A stretch of DNA of 41,898 nt, taken from assembly GCA_009668925.1 (NCBI GenBank), contig SBEK01000007.1, positions 1-41,898 on the forward strand. The letters are read 5' to 3'. Positions 16,412 through 23,725 of this stretch are shown here, in pieces. The stretch's first letter is position 1; every line of letters starts with the position of its first letter. This DNA is from Deltaproteobacteria bacterium. GTDB lineage: Bacteria; Desulfobacterota; Syntrophia; Syntrophales; Smithellaceae. The notes under the pieces were generated by a model. That model saw only the letters and a list, made by a program, of their open reading frames with translations. It was not told the origin of the DNA and did not search any database. The position numbers and the translations under genes are program-made.

Positions 16412-17221
16412 ATGACGTTTGACGAACAGTATTTCAATATGGGGTTTTTCGACCGCCTTTCCTATCAGAACACATTCGTGCATCGGCTGGACCCCAGAGT
16501 CAAACTCATTGTCACCTTCTTCTTTCTTTTTGCGGTGATCTCATTCCCGAAGTATGAGGTCGCCGCCCTATTCCCGTTTATTCTCTACCCGGTGCTCCTT
16601 CTGACCCTGGGAGAGATTCCCCTCCCGGTCGTCCTGAGGAAAATTGTCGTGGTTTCGCCCTTCGCCGTCTTCGTCGGCATTTTCAATCCTCTTTTGGACC
16701 CCGGACGGGTTGTTCTATTTTGCGGACTGACGATTTCGTCGGGCTGGCTATCCTTCTTTTCCATCCTGATTAAATTTGTTCTCACGGTCGGCACGGCGCT
16801 TCTGCTTGTTGCCACAACTTCTTTCCCGGGAGTCTGCCATGCCCTGCGACGGTTGGGTGTTCCGTCGCTCTTCGTATCGCAGCTCCTTTTTCTTTACCGC
16901 TATATTTTTGTTCTCATGGAAGAAACCATGCGCATTGTCCGGGCGCGCGAAATGAGGTCTTACGGACGGCGCGGCAGGGGCCTTAAGGTCTTCGTCCGTC
17001 TCGCCGGCGTTGCCTTCCTCAGAACCCTCGAGCGAGCCGAACGCGTCTATGATGCGATGCTGTCCCGGGGCTTTCAGGGGGATATGCCGACATTCCGGCA
17101 TTTCCGACTGACCATGCGTGATCTGGGTTTCGCTGTCTGCGCGATAACGGCAATGACCCTTTTCCGGCTTTATCCGGTCACGGAAGAACTGGGCCGGTTT
17201 GTAGAGGAGTTTTTCTCATGA
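16412..17221 (+). CDS. cbiQ: ECF transporter transmembrane component CbiQ
   Basis: The T-component that couples the ATPase to the CbiM S-component. It has 269 residues with five or six hydrophobic helices. It has the two conserved cytoplasmic Ala/Arg-Gly type coupling regions of the family: REMRSYGRRGRG (about 178-189) and AMLSRGFQGD (about 213-222). ATG 16412 follows GAGCGGG. Its stop overlaps the cbiO start (ATGA), implying coupled translation. Confidence 0.92.
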   Translation: MTFDEQYFNMGFFDRLSYQNTFVHRLDPRVKLIVTFFFLFAVISFPKYEVAALFPFILYPVLLLTLGEIPLPVVLRKIVVVSPFAVFVGIFNPLLDPGRVVLFCGLTISSGWLSFFSILIKFVLTVGTALLLVATTSFPGVCHALRRLGVPSLFVSQLLFLYRYIFVLMEETMRIVRAREMRSYGRRGRGLKVFVRLAGVAFLRTLERAERVYDAMLSRGFQGDMPTFRHFRLTMRDLGFAVCAITAMTLFRLYPVTEELGRFVEEFFS

Positions 17222-17961
17222 GCCATCATATTGTCGAATTTAAGAACGTTTCTTTTCGCTATCCCGACGGAACCCCCGCCCTGCAGGATATCTCCTTTCG
17301 GATTACCCACGGTGAATCCGTGGGCATCATCGGAGCAAACGGGGCCGGTAAATCCACGCTTCTGCTGCATATGAACGGCTATCTCCTGCCGACATCCGGA
17401 ACCATCAACATCGGCGACATTTATCTGACGGGGAAGACCCGGCAGGAAATCCGCAGAAAAGTCGGCATCGTTTTTCAAAATCCGGACGATCAGCTGTTTA
17501 TGCCGACCGTGTATGAAGACGTCGCTTTCGGTCCTTTCAATCTCGGCCTCAACGAGACGGCCGTGCGGCAGCGCGTGGAAGCGGCATTGAACCTCGTCAA
17601 CGGCCTTGACCTGCAGCAGAAGCCTCCGCATCACCTCTCCTGCGGCCAGAAAGCGGCCGTGGCCATTGCGTCGGTTCTGGCCATGGAACCGGATATTCTG
17701 GCGATGGACGAACCGGCGGCCAATCTGGACCCGCGGTCGCGGCGGCTGCTCATCAATCTGCTGAAAAGCTTCAGACATTCCAAAATCATCGCCTCACACG
17801 ATCTGGATTTGATTCTCGATGTCTGCAGCCGCTGCATTGTGATCAAAAACGGCTCCGTGGCCGCCGACGGTCCGGCCAGGGAAATTCTTACCCGGAAAGA
17901 ACTGCTGGAAGAAAATCACCTGGAGCTTCCCCTGTCCCTCACGCAGGGCAAAGGACTGTAA
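17218..17961 (+). CDS. cbiO: ECF transporter ATP-binding protein CbiO
   Basis: The ATPase of the nickel/cobalt importer. It has 247 residues. Walker A is GANGAGKST (39-47), the Q-loop is VFQNPDDQ (85-92), Walker B is ILAMDEP (160-166) and the switch His is in IASHDLD. The ABC signature reads LSCGQ (140-144) instead of LSGGQ, an uncommon substitution. A single copy with one CbiQ implies a CbiO homodimer. It overlaps cbiQ by 4 bases. Confidence 0.94.
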   Translation: MSHHIVEFKNVSFRYPDGTPALQDISFRITHGESVGIIGANGAGKSTLLLHMNGYLLPTSGTINIGDIYLTGKTRQEIRRKVGIVFQNPDDQLFMPTVYEDVAFGPFNLGLNETAVRQRVEAALNLVNGLDLQQKPPHHLSCGQKAAVAIASVLAMEPDILAMDEPAANLDPRSRRLLINLLKSFRHSKIIASHDLDLILDVCSRCIVIKNGSVAADGPAREILTRKELLEENHLELPLSLTQGKGL

Positions 17962-18036
17962 GGTCGCCTTCTCATTCCCTGTTTGTTTCCATTCCTGTTG
18001 CGGCATTCAATAGGCAAATACCGGACTTTAAAAGAA

Positions 18037-18065
18037 TTGACATCCGGTTTGAACTCCATTATGTT
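18037..18065 (+). promoter_or_regulatory. sigma70-type promoter upstream of the P-loop protein gene
   Basis: TTGACA (18037-18042), a 17-base spacer and TATGTT (18060-18065) precede the GTG start by about 70 bases, suggesting the gene has its own transcript apart from cbiMQO. Confidence 0.5.
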
Positions 18066-18137
18066 CCCCAACATAAATTACGCGTTATTCAACCCGCAAG
18101 TCAAATTGAAAACGAAAATGAGGAGTCGCTTACCGAA

Positions 18138-18740
18138 GTGGCATTTCTCTTCATAAAAAACTTCTTCAGGCAAGAACATGCCGATATCTGGTTTGTTCTC
18201 GGTCCATCCGGCGCGGGCAAAACGTATTTCTGTGACTTTCTCCAGAATCGTCTCAACTGGCTGCACATCAATGTGGACGAACCTTATCCACCCGACGGAG
18301 ACGGCCTGGATAAAATGAAGCTTCGGAGAACCTGGAACCAGTTTTTCTTCAAACTCCGGGGGCGCCCGCTGGTCAATAAGATCAGAAAGAAATTCGCGTC
18401 ATTCGCGCATTACAGAATCGTCCTGTCTTTTCCAAGCGATTATGTGATTGATGAGAGTCATATTCGCGCTATCCAAAGGCACGTTAAGATCATTTATCTG
18501 TACGGCAGGCAGCAAAGCTGTTTAAACGCTTTTCTGGAAAGGGAATACGCCAGCGGCCGCTCACTGGGCGAGGAACATTGGCGTCATCACAATCTTCACC
18601 TTTATGAAGCCCTGGACGGCACTTCACTTCGTCCCTGGATTATTGAGGTTTTCCAGAAGGACGGCACCCGCAAAAGCGCGGCAGCGCTCTATAACGAGAT
18701 AGAGGCGTTGTGGAGCTCACCCCTCTCTGACCGCATCTGA
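18138..18740 (+). CDS. P-loop NTPase/kinase-like protein of unknown function
   Basis: I do not recognise the family. The product has 200 residues starting at GTG 18138, the first usable start in this frame; GAGGAG lies 12 bases before it. It opens with a hydrophobic stretch and the Walker A motif GPSGAGKTYF (about residues 22-31). HINVDEPYPP follows about 20 residues later, then a basic region (KLRRTWNQFFFKLRG, NKIRKKF). The layout of a strand, P-loop, acidic site and basic lid resembles small nucleoside/sugar kinases or AAA-like proteins. There is no signal peptide. It lies between cbiO and convergent nikR, so a link with nickel handling is possible but unsupported by sequence. Confidence 0.7.
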   Translation: MAFLFIKNFFRQEHADIWFVLGPSGAGKTYFCDFLQNRLNWLHINVDEPYPPDGDGLDKMKLRRTWNQFFFKLRGRPLVNKIRKKFASFAHYRIVLSFPSDYVIDESHIRAIQRHVKIIYLYGRQQSCLNAFLEREYASGRSLGEEHWRHHNLHLYEALDGTSLRPWIIEVFQKDGTRKSAAALYNEIEALWSSPLSDRI

Positions 18741-18759
18741 CTTCCGGAATAGTAAATCG

Positions 18760-19176
18760 TCAGGCCAGGTCTTTTCCTTTAGTCGCCATCATGAAGCCTG
18801 CGTGCTTGACGCTCTTGATCGATTTGAGTTTTTGATAAAGTTCTTCGATGTCCTTTGGTTTGCCCTGGGTCACAATGATTTCGAAACAATTGTGATGATC
18901 CAGGTGAATATGCTGCGTCGACAGGATGCTCGCATGGTAATCATGCTGGATATCGAGTACTTTGGTGACGAGTTCTCTTGTGTGGTGGTCGTAAACCAGT
19001 GTGATGGCGCCGGTCACTTCTTTGTTTTCCGTCCATTCCTTTTTCACCAATTCATCGCGAATCAGGTCCCGAATCGCTTCCGAGCGGTTGGTGTATTTCC
19101 TTTGCCTGATCAGCCGATCGAACTTAACCAGCAAGTCTTCTTCCAGAGACACGCCGAAGCGGACGAGTTTTGACAT
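18760..19176 (-). CDS. nikR: nickel-responsive transcriptional regulator NikR
   Basis: A ribbon-helix-helix repressor with a C-terminal ACT-like nickel-sensing domain. The start is taken as ATG at 19176 (MSKLVRFGVS) with GGAG 8 bases upstream; this gives 138 residues, the normal length, whereas the longest frame to 19302 adds a non-conserved tail through the promoter. RHH residues are at about 1-45. The nickel ligands H78, H89, H91 and C97 match E. coli H76, H87, H89 and C95. It is flanked by cbiMQO and hydrogenase genes, which should be its targets. Confidence 0.93.
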   Translation of the reverse strand: MSKLVRFGVSLEEDLLVKFDRLIRQRKYTNRSEAIRDLIRDELVKKEWTENKEVTGAITLVYDHHTRELVTKVLDIQHDYHASILSTQHIHLDHHNCFEIIVTQGKPKDIEELYQKLKSIKSVKHAGFMMATKGKDLA

Positions 19177-19199
19177 ATTCATTTCTCCGGTGATAAATC

Positions 19200-19226
19200 G
19201 TGACCTTATGATATAAACATGGTCAC
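19200..19226. promoter_or_regulatory. NikR-type palindromic operator (autoregulation)
   Basis: GTGACC (19200-19205), 15 bases, then GGTCAC (19221-19226) form a perfect 6-base inverted repeat 24 bases upstream of the nikR ATG. Size and symmetry resemble known NikR operators (two 6-7-base half-sites about 13-16 bases apart). The nearest regulated genes are nikR itself and the rightward hydrogenase-maturation operon. Confidence 0.6.
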
Positions 19227-19366
19227 AGCAGGTCAAGATATATTTGCGGGCAAGGAAATCCTCGTTGACAAAACGGATGCGGTAAGGGTAAATATCCATC
19301 AAATTTGGTTTCGCCTGAGAGGGAGGAATTTTCTGATCTTAAGGGAAGTCTGAAGTCTTTTAATAC

Positions 19367-19399
19367 AAAGGTTTGATTCTTCCGGATCAAACCTTTTTT
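19367..19399 (+). terminator. Rho-independent terminator in the leader of the TM1266/hydG/hydE operon
   Basis: An 11-base perfect stem (19367-19377 with 19386-19396), an 8-base loop and a six-T run (19394-19399). No plus-strand gene ends just before it, so it sits inside a leader and may act as an attenuator, or it may end a short RNA. A weak promoter (TTGACA near 19267) lies upstream. Confidence 0.7.
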
Positions 19400-19408
19400 A
19401 GTGAGACT

Positions 19409-19490
19409 CCAATGGTGCAGGCGTAGCGTGGCAGCATTGGCAAGTCGAACTATCCCGCCAAGCATAGGGCTGTAAGCCCGTGGCGTTTTT
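19409..19490 (+). ncRNA. structured leader region, possible attenuator or riboswitch-like RNA
   Basis: Two further helices follow the terminator. CCAATG (19409-19414) pairs with CATTGG (19435-19440). A two-part stem pairs CGCCA (19456-19460) with TGGCG (19481-19485) and GGGCT (19467-19471) with AGCCC (19475-19479), followed by TTTTT (19486-19490). The second looks like another terminator just before the ribosome binding site. I do not recognise a known RNA family. Confidence 0.45.
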
Positions 19491-19500
19491 GTGAGGCAAA

Positions 19501-19749
19501 ATGGATAAGCGCATCGGCACCATTACGATTGTTATAACGGACAGAGCCAAACAGGCCCAGAAGGTCAATCAGATTTTGTGCGATTTCGGGGAACTGATTA
19601 TCGGGCGCATGGGGCTTCCCTATGCGCCGGCCAATCTGCACATCATCGCCCTCATCGTCCACGCGTCCACCGACGCCATCGGTTCGCTCACCGGAAAACT
19701 GGGCGCGCTGCCGGGTGTTTCGGTAAAAGCATCTCTGACGAAAGTATGA
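19501..19749 (+). CDS. iron-only hydrogenase system regulator, TM1266 family
   Basis: An 82-residue ACT-domain-like protein that matches the putative iron-only hydrogenase system regulator family (TM1266), named for its repeated occurrence beside hydE/hydF/hydG. Typical segments are RIGTITIVITDR at the start, GELIIGRMGLPY in the middle and HIIALIVHASTD before the last helix. It lacks an obvious DNA-binding motif, so it may be an effector-sensing protein. GTGAGG precedes the ATG by 4 bases and hydG follows after 22 bases. Confidence 0.88.
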   Translation: MDKRIGTITIVITDRAKQAQKVNQILCDFGELIIGRMGLPYAPANLHIIALIVHASTDAIGSLTGKLGALPGVSVKASLTKV

Positions 19750-19771
19750 AGATACAAAGGATGAACATGGA

Positions 19772-21166
19772 ATGAAAGATTTTATTGATGATCAAAAAAT
19801 TGAAGCGATTCTGGAACAATCCAAGAATCCGCCTCCCGAAAAAGTTCGGGACATCATCGATAAAGCGCGCGACCTCAAAGGCCTTGCTCCCGAAGATGTC
19901 GCCGTCCTTTTGCAGACGAAAGACGAAGAACACGTCTCGTCGATCCTCCGGACGGCCCATACCATTAAAGAGAACATCTACGGCAACCGGCTCGTTCTGT
20001 TTGCACCGCTCTATATCGCCAACCTGTGCGCCAACAACTGCCTGTATTGCGGTTTCCGGCGGGACAACAAGGAACTCAACCGCGTCGCCCTGACGATGGA
20101 TCAAATCACCAAGGAAGTGCAGGTGCTCGAGCGCGAGGGCCACAAGCGTCTGCTGATGCTCTGCGGTGAACACCCCAGCCGCTCCAGTCTGGAATATTTC
20201 ATGGAAGCCATTGAAACGGCTTATGCCGTCAAAACCGAAAACGGCGGCGAGATCCGGCGGATTAACGTGGAAATCGCACCGCTGGAGGTCGCTGAATATA
20301 AAGAGCTGAAGAAAACCGGCATCGGCACCTGTGTCCTGTTTCAGGAAACGTACCATCACGAGACGTACAAACTGATGCACCCCAGCGGGCCCAAGCGGGA
20401 TTATGTGAAGAGGCTCACGGCAATGCATCGCGCCCAGGAAGGCGGTATCAGCGACGTGGGCATCGGAGCGCTCTTCGGACTTTACGATTACAAATATGAA
20501 GTTCTGGGACTGCTCTTGCATGCCCTGCAATTGGAGAAGGACTGCGGCGTAGGACCGCACACGATTTCCGTCCCCCGCCTGGAACCCGCGTTCAACGCGC
20601 CCGCGGCTATCCGTCCGCCGCATCCGGTCAGCGATCACGATTTTAAGAAGCTCGTGGCTATTCTCCGCATGGCCGTTCCCTACACGGGAATGATTCTTTC
20701 CACCCGGGAAACGCCCGCCCTGCGCTCGGAAGTGTTTGCCCTGGGCATCTCCCAGATCAGCGCCGGGTCGCGCACGAATCCCGGCGGTTACCATGACGAC
20801 ACCAGTGAAACTTTCCGCGCCGCGCAGTTTAATCTCGGTGACACGCGCACCCTCGACGAGGTGATTCTGGATATTACCGAGCGCGGCCATATCCCCAGTT
20901 TCTGCACGGCCTGCTACCGTCTGGGACGCACCGGCAAGGACTTTATGGATCTGGCCAAACCCGGACTCATTCAGCGGTTCTGTCAAACAAACGCCCTCTT
21001 CTCTTTCAAGGAATATCTGCTGGATTACGCAAGTGCAAAGACGCGGGAGGCCGGAGAATCACTGATTCAAAAAATGCTGGAGGAAACGTTTAAGACCAGA
21101 AGAAAGAAAGCGGTCACCGACCGGCTTAAAAAAATCCACGACGGAGAACGCGATGTCTATATCTAG
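19772..21166 (+). CDS. hydG: [FeFe] hydrogenase maturase radical SAM enzyme HydG (tyrosine lyase)
   Basis: HydG cleaves tyrosine to make the CO and CN ligands, delivered as an Fe(CO)2(CN) synthon for the H-cluster. It has 464 residues, the expected length. The radical SAM cluster motif is C86-x3-C90-x2-C93 (CANNCLYC). The auxiliary-cluster motif C378-x2-C381-x22-C404 is intact, which separates HydG from ThiH. It belongs to a tight operon, overlapping hydE by 14 bases and following the TM1266-type gene. Confidence 0.96.
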   Translation: MKDFIDDQKIEAILEQSKNPPPEKVRDIIDKARDLKGLAPEDVAVLLQTKDEEHVSSILRTAHTIKENIYGNRLVLFAPLYIANLCANNCLYCGFRRDNKELNRVALTMDQITKEVQVLEREGHKRLLMLCGEHPSRSSLEYFMEAIETAYAVKTENGGEIRRINVEIAPLEVAEYKELKKTGIGTCVLFQETYHHETYKLMHPSGPKRDYVKRLTAMHRAQEGGISDVGIGALFGLYDYKYEVLGLLLHALQLEKDCGVGPHTISVPRLEPAFNAPAAIRPPHPVSDHDFKKLVAILRMAVPYTGMILSTRETPALRSEVFALGISQISAGSRTNPGGYHDDTSETFRAAQFNLGDTRTLDEVILDITERGHIPSFCTACYRLGRTGKDFMDLAKPGLIQRFCQTNALFSFKEYLLDYASAKTREAGESLIQKMLEETFKTRRKKAVTDRLKKIHDGERDVYI

Positions 21167-22220
21167 CCAATGTGAAGACCTCATCACCAAAGCTGAAATC
21201 GGCAAAACCCTTCGCCGTGAGGATGTCATTGCCCTGCTCAAGCTTCCTTCCGATTATTCACCGGACCTTTTTGCCGCCGCCGACCGCGTTCGGAAGAATG
21301 AAGTCGGCGACGAAATTTTCCTGCGCGGCATCATCGAGTTCTCCAATATGTGCGAGCGCAACTGCCTGTATTGCGGCCTGCGCAAAGGCAACTCAAGCCT
21401 CAGCCGCTACCGGATGACGGATGATGAGATTCTCGCCACCGCCAGGCAAATCGAAAAGACCGGCATCCCCACGGTCGTCCTGCAATCCGGAGAGGATTCT
21501 TTCTATTGTGCGGATAAAATCTGCCGTCTGGTGGAACGAATCACCGGCGAAACAGGACTCGTCATCACGCTTTCCATCGGCGAGCGGCCCATCGCCGACT
21601 ACCAGGCGTTCCGGCAGGCCGGCGCCGGCCGTTATCTGCTCAAACACGAAACGACCTCGCTCGAACTCTACAAATATCTGCGCCCCGGGTGTCAACTGGA
21701 CTATCGCATGGGATGCCTGAAAACGCTCGCCCATCTCGGATTTGAAACCGGAACGGGAAACATCGTGGGTCTGCCGGGACAGACACTGGAAATCCTGGCG
21801 GACGACCTCCTGGTGATGAAACTGCTGGACGCGGATATGCTGGGAATCGGTCCCTTCATCGCCCACCCCGAAACGCCCCTGGCCGGGCTCGTCTTTGACG
21901 ACATCGAGCTGACGCTGCGCGTTCTGGCGGTCGCGAGGCTTTTGACGCGCGATACGAACATTCCGGCGACCACGGCCCTGGCGACAATGCATCCGCAGGG
22001 ACGGCTCCTGGCTCTGCAGGCCGGCGCCAATGTCGTGATGCCTGATTTTACGCCGGAGGTTTACAAAAGCCGGTATGACATTTACCCAGGAAGGAAAGAA
22101 GTTGCCGCGGCGCAGGACATGATCCGTCTTCTGGAAAAGGATTTTCATTCCATCGGCCGGATGCTGAAATTTTCGGCGGGGAGCCGTCCTAAGAAGTCGG
22201 ACCGCGGCATTCTTCACTGA
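21153..22220 (+). CDS. hydE: [FeFe] hydrogenase maturase radical SAM enzyme HydE
   Basis: HydE acts on the HydG-derived organometallic iron species during assembly of the 2Fe subcluster. It has 355 residues, the normal length. The radical SAM motif is C67-x3-C71-x2-C74 (CERNCLYC), with later BATS-like sequence (PEVYKSRYDIYPGR). The start lies inside hydG with GGAG just before it. The convergent radical SAM gene ends 131 bases downstream. Confidence 0.95.
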   Translation: MSISSQCEDLITKAEIGKTLRREDVIALLKLPSDYSPDLFAAADRVRKNEVGDEIFLRGIIEFSNMCERNCLYCGLRKGNSSLSRYRMTDDEILATARQIEKTGIPTVVLQSGEDSFYCADKICRLVERITGETGLVITLSIGERPIADYQAFRQAGAGRYLLKHETTSLELYKYLRPGCQLDYRMGCLKTLAHLGFETGTGNIVGLPGQTLEILADDLLVMKLLDADMLGIGPFIAHPETPLAGLVFDDIELTLRVLAVARLLTRDTNIPATTALATMHPQGRLLALQAGANVVMPDFTPEVYKSRYDIYPGRKEVAAAQDMIRLLEKDFHSIGRMLKFSAGSRPKKSDRGILH

Positions 22221-22351
22221 CGCTTATGCTCTGGGCCTGCGGCCTTATGATATTTGCCGCCTAAGCTCCAGGACTCCGCAGTTGATCCCGTTTCTCAATA
22301 TCCGGCACACCCCAAGAGACCTCAGGGATTGCAGCGCTCCGTTCCCGCCCG

Positions 22352-23467
22352 TTACAACGATCCCATCGCGATGAGTTCTTTGATATTAATGTGGCGGGAT
22401 TCGTCGACGGACAGTCCTTCGCGGATCAAATCCAGGACGAGCTGTTTTTCATCGGGGAATTTGTATCCTTCATAATCCATGTGGAACAGAAGCCCGCCTT
22501 GGCGATTGGTCCAGGAGTTCATGTTGTGATCGAAACAGACCCGGGACGTAACGTTCAGATTTTCGATCATGACCCGGAGCTCTTCCAGACGCTCATGCGG
22601 CGATGAGATATGCAGGCGACCCTGTTCATAATCCTCGAAAATCTCCGTTCCCTGGCGGGGCACGAAAGGACGAGAGCGGATGTAATGCGGATTGATTGCA
22701 TTCAGCACCCGCGCCGTATTCTCGGCATGCTGACGCCAGCGTTCCCGGCCGCCCAGATCAGGCATCCAGTATTCCGAAAGCTGAAAACCGGCGGCCATGG
22801 CCTTTTTGCCGCCTTCAATCTGCTCGGCGCTGGTCACGCCCTTGCGAACAATGCTCAAAAGCTCATCATCGCCCGTTTCCAGACCAACGTGAATGCGGTC
22901 CAGACCCGCCTCGCGGATGGCGGTCAATTCTTCGAGTTTTCTCTGGGCCAGAGTCTTCGACCGGGTGTATGACGTCACCCGTGTTAAGGTACTTAACGTT
23001 TCCCGAAGATACTTGAGCACCTCAACGAATTCACCGGGCCGCATGATCATACTGTTGGCGTCCTGTAAGAAGGCCGTCCTGCCACCGGAATAGAGCCAGC
23101 TGAAGACCGTCGAAAAACAATGATTTTCATTGAGATAGGGATTAACCGCCAGAAGGGCGCGGAGGACTTCTCTGTTGATCTGGCCGTTTTGACCGATTTT
23201 TTCCGACACCTCCCGGATTTCGCCGGCCATCGCTTTTACCGCATCGATATCGGCCTTAATGTCCGCGACCGGACGATAAACAAAACGGTGCTCTTTGTAC
23301 ATTTCGCAGAACGTGCATTTGTTCCAGGGACAATTTTCGGTAATCCGCAGCAGAAGCGATGAGCTTCCTCCTTCACTGGGCGGCCGATAAACCCCCACCG
23401 AAAAACTTAACTCGCTTATTTTTTTAACGTTTTCTTCATAATGATTCTTCCCGGCACCTGATCGCAT
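22352..23467 (-). CDS. radical SAM protein of unknown function
   Basis: A 371-residue cytosolic radical SAM enzyme. ATG 23467 is supported by AAAGGAG 5 bases upstream. The cluster motif is C46-PWNK-C51-TF-C54, which is C-x4-C-x2-C rather than the canonical C-x3-C-x2-C. The GLETGDDELL segment is the usual TIM-barrel SAM-contact region of Elp3/HemN-like (B12-free) radical SAM proteins. YRPP at the N-terminus and the GYKFPDEKQLVLDLI tail recur in a family found in anaerobes, but no reaction is known to me. It lies between hydE and fdhA, and the context does not fix a function. Confidence 0.8.
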   Translation of the reverse strand: MRSGAGKNHYEENVKKISELSFSVGVYRPPSEGGSSSLLLRITENCPWNKCTFCEMYKEHRFVYRPVADIKADIDAVKAMAGEIREVSEKIGQNGQINREVLRALLAVNPYLNENHCFSTVFSWLYSGGRTAFLQDANSMIMRPGEFVEVLKYLRETLSTLTRVTSYTRSKTLAQRKLEELTAIREAGLDRIHVGLETGDDELLSIVRKGVTSAEQIEGGKKAMAAGFQLSEYWMPDLGGRERWRQHAENTARVLNAINPHYIRSRPFVPRQGTEIFEDYEQGRLHISSPHERLEELRVMIENLNVTSRVCFDHNMNSWTNRQGGLLFHMDYEGYKFPDEKQLVLDLIREGLSVDESRHINIKELIAMGSL

Positions 23468-23599
23468 GACAACTCCTTTGGGGTATTTAGGGACCTAGTA
23501 TAAGTACCTTTCCTGAATTTGACAACAAAAGTTCCGGAATTGCGGATCGCCACGGGAAATTCTGCAGCAAAACCGAAATATCCGAGTTAAAATAACGTT

Positions 23600-23646
23600 A
23601 TGACATAATTGACATAATTGACAAAGCACCTGCCAGCGACTATAAG
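23600..23646 (+). promoter_or_regulatory. fdhA promoter with 9-base tandem operator repeats
   Basis: TTGACA (23618-23623), a 17-base spacer and TATAAG (23641-23646) form a strong promoter. Two and a half tandem copies of TGACATAAT (23601-23609, 23610-23618, then TGACA 23619-23623) run into the -35. A perfect palindrome, ATAACGTTAT, lies just upstream (23592-23601). The repeat unit recurs upstream of hyaA. Confidence 0.65.
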
Positions 23647-23725
23647 TCATTTCGTTTAAAATTGCATACCCTTTTATGCTTTTTGGGCAGCGTCGGATAT
23701 CGATCTTGAAGATGGGAGAGAGAAA

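Noticed and set aside
19310..19350. TPP riboswitch-like bases (CTGAGA ... CTGATCT ... GGGAA) in the leader before the TM1266-type gene
   Set aside because: The central conserved segment (GGATAATGCCAGC-like) is missing and the spacing is far too short for a TPP aptamer.
19409..19485. tRNA-like or selC-like fold in the leader before the TM1266-type gene
   Set aside because: There is no T-arm consensus, no CCA-compatible acceptor stem and no anticodon arm.
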